Of a stretch of 37,312 nucleotides of DNA, positions 34,914 through 37,312 are shown piece after piece. Position numbers and translations under genes: made by a program. Under the pieces are notes generated by a model that did no database searches, was not told the origin of the DNA, and worked only from the letters and a program-made list of their open reading frames with translations. Positions within the stretch are counted from its first letter, which is position 1, and every line of letters starts with the position of its first letter. Source of the DNA: Acidobacteriota bacterium (GTDB lineage Bacteria > Acidobacteriota > Terriglobia > Bryobacterales > Bryobacteraceae); the NCBI GenBank assembly GCA_016871015.1, contig VFZX01000029.1, positions 1 to 37,312 on the forward strand. Reading direction: 5' to 3'.

Positions 34914-35774
34914 ATGGCCGCGCTCGTGAACCTGGCTGCTTCCATGGCGCCGCTGGACCCGCAACTGCTTGAGGCCAAACAGGAGCGGCTGTTTGCGAAC
35001 CTCCGTGAGCTGGGCCAGGTGCTGGTCGCCTACTCGGGCGGCACGGACTCGGCCTACCTTGCCTGGGCCGCCCATCAGGTGCTCGGCACACGCTCTGCCG
35101 CGATCACGGCGGACTCACCGTCCATTCCGGAGTCCCATAAGCGCGACGCCGCCGAGTACGCCCGGGTCTGCGGCTTCCAGCACGAGTTCATCCCGACCTA
35201 CGAGTTCGACAACCCGGACTACGTGAAGAACGACAAGGACCGATGCTTCCACTGCAAGGATGAGCTTTTCGTCAGGCTGGAAGAGGTGGCTGCCACGCGC
35301 AACGTCGCCCACATCATCTACGGAGTCAACCAGGACGACCTGGGGGACTACCGCCCGGGCCAGCGCGCCGCGAAGATCCACCAGGTGAAGGCGCCGCTTG
35401 TCGAAGCGGGCCTGGCTAAGGCGGAAATCCGGGAGCTGTCCCGCCGCGCCGGACTGCCGTTCTGGGACCGTCCCGCCGCCGCCTGTCTCAGCTCACGCAT
35501 CCCGTACGGGACGCCTGTCTCAGTCAAGACGATCAAGACTGTCGAGGCCGGTGAGGAGTCGCTCAAGGATCTCGGGTTCCGGCAGTTCCGTGTCCGGTTC
35601 CACGGCGAGCTGGTCCGGATCGAGATTGCGCGCGAGGAGTTGGAGAGGGCACTCAGTCTCGAAATGGCCGGACGGCTGACGGCCATCTTCAAACCGCTCG
35701 GGTTCCACTACGTGACGCTCGACCTCGAGGGCTACCGTCAGGGATCCCTCAACGCCGTTTTGAACGGCGGCTGA
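34914..35774 (+). CDS. larE: LarE, ATP-dependent sacrificial sulfur transferase
   Basis: A 286-residue LarE-type protein. LarE activates the pyridinium dicarboxylate precursor with ATP and gives up its own cysteine sulfur to build the nickel-pincer cofactor of lactate racemase. The PP-loop is SGGTDS (41-46). The likely sacrificial cysteine is C191 in AAACLSSRIPYGT, matching Cys176 of Lactobacillus plantarum LarE. A further RCFHCK pair (C111, C114) is present. The start is ATG 34914, or ATG 34944 giving MAPLDPQLLEAK. LarB, LarC and LarA are not in the window, so the cofactor pathway would need genes elsewhere. Its last 37 nt overlap the opposing membrane protein gene. Confidence 0.92.
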   Translation: MAALVNLAASMAPLDPQLLEAKQERLFANLRELGQVLVAYSGGTDSAYLAWAAHQVLGTRSAAITADSPSIPESHKRDAAEYARVCGFQHEFIPTYEFDNPDYVKNDKDRCFHCKDELFVRLEEVAATRNVAHIIYGVNQDDLGDYRPGQRAAKIHQVKAPLVEAGLAKAEIRELSRRAGLPFWDRPAAACLSSRIPYGTPVSVKTIKTVEAGEESLKDLGFRQFRVRFHGELVRIEIAREELERALSLEMAGRLTAIFKPLGFHYVTLDLEGYRQGSLNAVLNGG

Positions 35775-37198
35775 TACTGGTACACGTACCGCGGCCAGAC
35801 CACGCCCCAGCGGTGCGGGACATTGCCGAGCGCACGGAACCGGTCTTCGAGGTCCGTTGCGAGCCTGTAGTAGCGGGCCAGGAAGCCGAGCACCGGATCG
35901 GGCTCCAGCGGGTTGTGCATGATCAGGTAGGCGGTCCCTTCGACCTGGATCATGCTGGCGAGAAGGCGCCGCGACTCGGGGTGGTTGTGCTCGTCGCGTC
36001 CTGGACCGCGGATCATGTCGTCGAGTGCGACCCAGTGGACCGCGGGGTTGAGCTTCAGGTCCGTGTCCGCAAGCTGGCCAAACTTGGGAATGTAGACTGG
36101 ACCTGGAAGCGCGCGGACATAGGCGGTGAACTCCCGGTGTTTCGCGGCTGCCTCGGCCGGGATCCAGTAATCGAGCGGGTTGTAGGCCAGCGCGAAAAAT
36201 GCGGCCAGGGCGGCGATCTGCCCGGGCCGGGTGGCGGCCGCCGCGAATCCGCGGACTCCCCAGTAGATGAGGAACACGCCGAAGGCCGCGAACACGTTGT
36301 TGCTTGAGCCCGGATCGAGCGCGCCCATCACCGCGGACAAAGTCGCCGCGAACATCTGCACGTGCCAGATCCCGGCGGTCCGTACGGATTTCCAAAATGC
36401 CCAGGCGCCCGCGACGACGAGTGGCAGGTAGCTGCGCAGTGCCAGCCGTGCGATCCGCGAGAGCGATTCCGCGTCGAGCTCGCTCCACGCGCTGGGGACT
36501 TCCCAGGTGAAGTAGTGGAAGTGCGATCCAAACAGCGACGGCCCGCCGAACAGGTACAGCCCCGGCCCGAGCACGGCGAGCAGTGCGGCTCCGGGCAACG
36601 ACTTTCTCCATCCGTCGCGCGTGAATACCCATACGAACCCGCCGAGGGCGAACAACGCCCCGTGCTGCTTGATCCAAAACGCGGCGGCGAGCAGGGCCAG
36701 GGCAGGGAGGCGGTCGCCTCGCGACAGGCGCCAGGTTCCGGCGAGTGCCGCGGCGATCATGAGCGAGTCGGCGTGGGCACTATCGAGGTAGCCGTCCATC
36801 GCGTGATAGGCGGCGGCGAACAGTCCCGCACCGGTCCAGGCCCAGAGGCGGCTGTTGGTCGAATCGCGAAGGGCCTGGTAGAGGACCACGGCGATCCCCG
36901 CCATTCCGAGGACCGCGACCAGCCGGAGGGTGAACAGGTTGACCCCGAAGAGCCACGAGAACGGCACCGAGACGTAGTAGTAGAGCGGGTTGTAGGCGAG
37001 AGCGACGAACTCGGGCGCCGGAGCGGTGTAGATCGGCAGGCCAGCCGACGCACGCTCAAAGTGCTGGAGCACCGTGCCCTCCATCACTTCCAGAAACAGC
37101 GGAAACCGGATGTGGTTGGAGAGCAGCACCAGTAGGAGTCCGGTGCTTGCCAGCGCGGCGCCCGAGAGTAGGAAGCGGAACGCTATCGCCCCCGTCAT
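35738..37198 (-). CDS. Polytopic GT39-like membrane glycosyltransferase candidate
   Basis: About 486 residues from ATG 37198 (a TTG at 37207 would add three). Around ten hydrophobic helices are followed by a ~140-residue soluble C-terminal part. The first extracytoplasmic loop carries FLEVMEGTVLQHFERASAGLPIY and AYNPLYYYVSVPF, an arrangement seen in GT-C/GT39-like (PMT, ArnT-type) proteins, where an acidic pair in this loop binds metal-lipid phosphate sugar. YLDSAHADSLM and WIKQHGAL also occur in such proteins. It is encoded alone at the right edge of the window and its end overlaps larE. The sugar donor and acceptor are unknown. Confidence 0.65.
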   Translation of the reverse strand: MTGAIAFRFLLSGAALASTGLLLVLLSNHIRFPLFLEVMEGTVLQHFERASAGLPIYTAPAPEFVALAYNPLYYYVSVPFSWLFGVNLFTLRLVAVLGMAGIAVVLYQALRDSTNSRLWAWTGAGLFAAAYHAMDGYLDSAHADSLMIAAALAGTWRLSRGDRLPALALLAAAFWIKQHGALFALGGFVWVFTRDGWRKSLPGAALLAVLGPGLYLFGGPSLFGSHFHYFTWEVPSAWSELDAESLSRIARLALRSYLPLVVAGAWAFWKSVRTAGIWHVQMFAATLSAVMGALDPGSSNNVFAAFGVFLIYWGVRGFAAAATRPGQIAALAAFFALAYNPLDYWIPAEAAAKHREFTAYVRALPGPVYIPKFGQLADTDLKLNPAVHWVALDDMIRGPGRDEHNHPESRRLLASMIQVEGTAYLIMHNPLEPDPVLGFLARYYRLATDLEDRFRALGNVPHRWGVVWPRYVYQYQPPFKTALRDP

Positions 37199-37287
37199 TC
37201 TTCTCAAGGTCGCGCGAAACGGGGGTGGAATTCAAGGAAAACGAGCTTCTGGAAGTACTGGAACGGGCCAGGGAGTGGCCGGGCTAA

Positions 37288-37308
37288 GCGGCACGGCCTT
37301 CATGCCGC
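37288..37308. repeat. Short inverted repeat near the right edge
   Basis: GCGGCA (37288-37293) and TGCCGC (37303-37308) are exact complements with a 9-nt spacer. The ~110 bp from 37199 to the end contain no convincing gene. The hairpin could belong to the control region of the leftward membrane protein gene or to a neighbour cut off by the window. No T-run is visible before the sequence ends. Confidence 0.25.
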
Positions 37309-37312
37309 CAGT

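Noticed and set aside
37225-37287. A 20-codon plus-strand frame (GTG to TAA) near the right edge
   Set aside because: Too short, with no convincing ribosome site and no family match. It could be chance in a non-coding edge.
1-37312. CRISPR arrays, tRNA or rRNA genes, prophage or integrase genes
   Set aside because: No regularly spaced repeats, cloverleaf-like or rRNA-like stretches, and no phage or integrase motifs were seen in either strand.

Overview
The window is high-GC DNA packed with genes and looks like a chromosomal piece of an Acidobacteriota genome, most likely from the Solibacter/Bryobacter side. This is inferred from a C-terminal domain like the Solibacter family TIGR03437 on a secreted beta-propeller (3892-6819), an Oar-like outer-membrane receptor of acidobacterial type (20025-22541), and the general gene mix. 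I see no rRNA, tRNA, CRISPR array or intact mobile element.

Layout. (1) 1-730: a small two-helix membrane protein of SLATT type. A perfect Shine-Dalgarno and ATG are separated from its frame by a 5-bp tandem duplication. (2) 727-6819, leftward: an operon for a secreted double beta-propeller, a small secreted calycin-like protein, a sodium:solute symporter and a secreted FG-GAP/VCBS propeller. (3) 6924-19009, rightward: a Tad (tight adherence, Flp) pilus operon: DUF192, TPR protein, Flp pilin, a polytopic GT-C-like membrane protein, CpaB, secretin CpaC, TadG-like, two TadE-like pseudopilins, TadZ/CpaE, ATPase CpaF/TadA, TadB, TadC. No prepilin peptidase is present here. (4) 19019-22541: a secreted aldose 1-epimerase and a TonB-receptor-type barrel, overlapping each other and directly behind tadC. 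(5) 28562-22524, leftward: a seven-gene housekeeping operon (2-hydroxyacid dehydrogenase, HAD phosphatase, aroC, def, fmt, argJ, marR) behind a plausible extended -10 promoter. (6) 28641-32393: a large secreted M36 fungalysin-like metalloprotease. (7) 32429-34291: a PduS-like flavin/iron-sulfur protein and a PduT-like tandem-BMC shell protein, a microcompartment electron-transfer pair with no other microcompartment gene in view. (8) 34294-37198: a small secreted protein, larE (sacrificial sulfur transferase for the lactate racemase nickel cofactor), and a polytopic GT39-like membrane protein.

Genes within each group are very tightly spaced (ATGA, TGATG and TTGA junctions), implying translational coupling. 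All four convergent gene pairs overlap or abut at their 3' ends, so none has room for an ordinary terminator. The points most worth a second look are the frame-disrupting repeat at the SLATT start, the isolated PduS-PduT pair with its Shine-Dalgarno in a hairpin, the polytopic enzyme-like protein overlapping the pilin gene inside the Tad operon, and the apparently leaderless larE.
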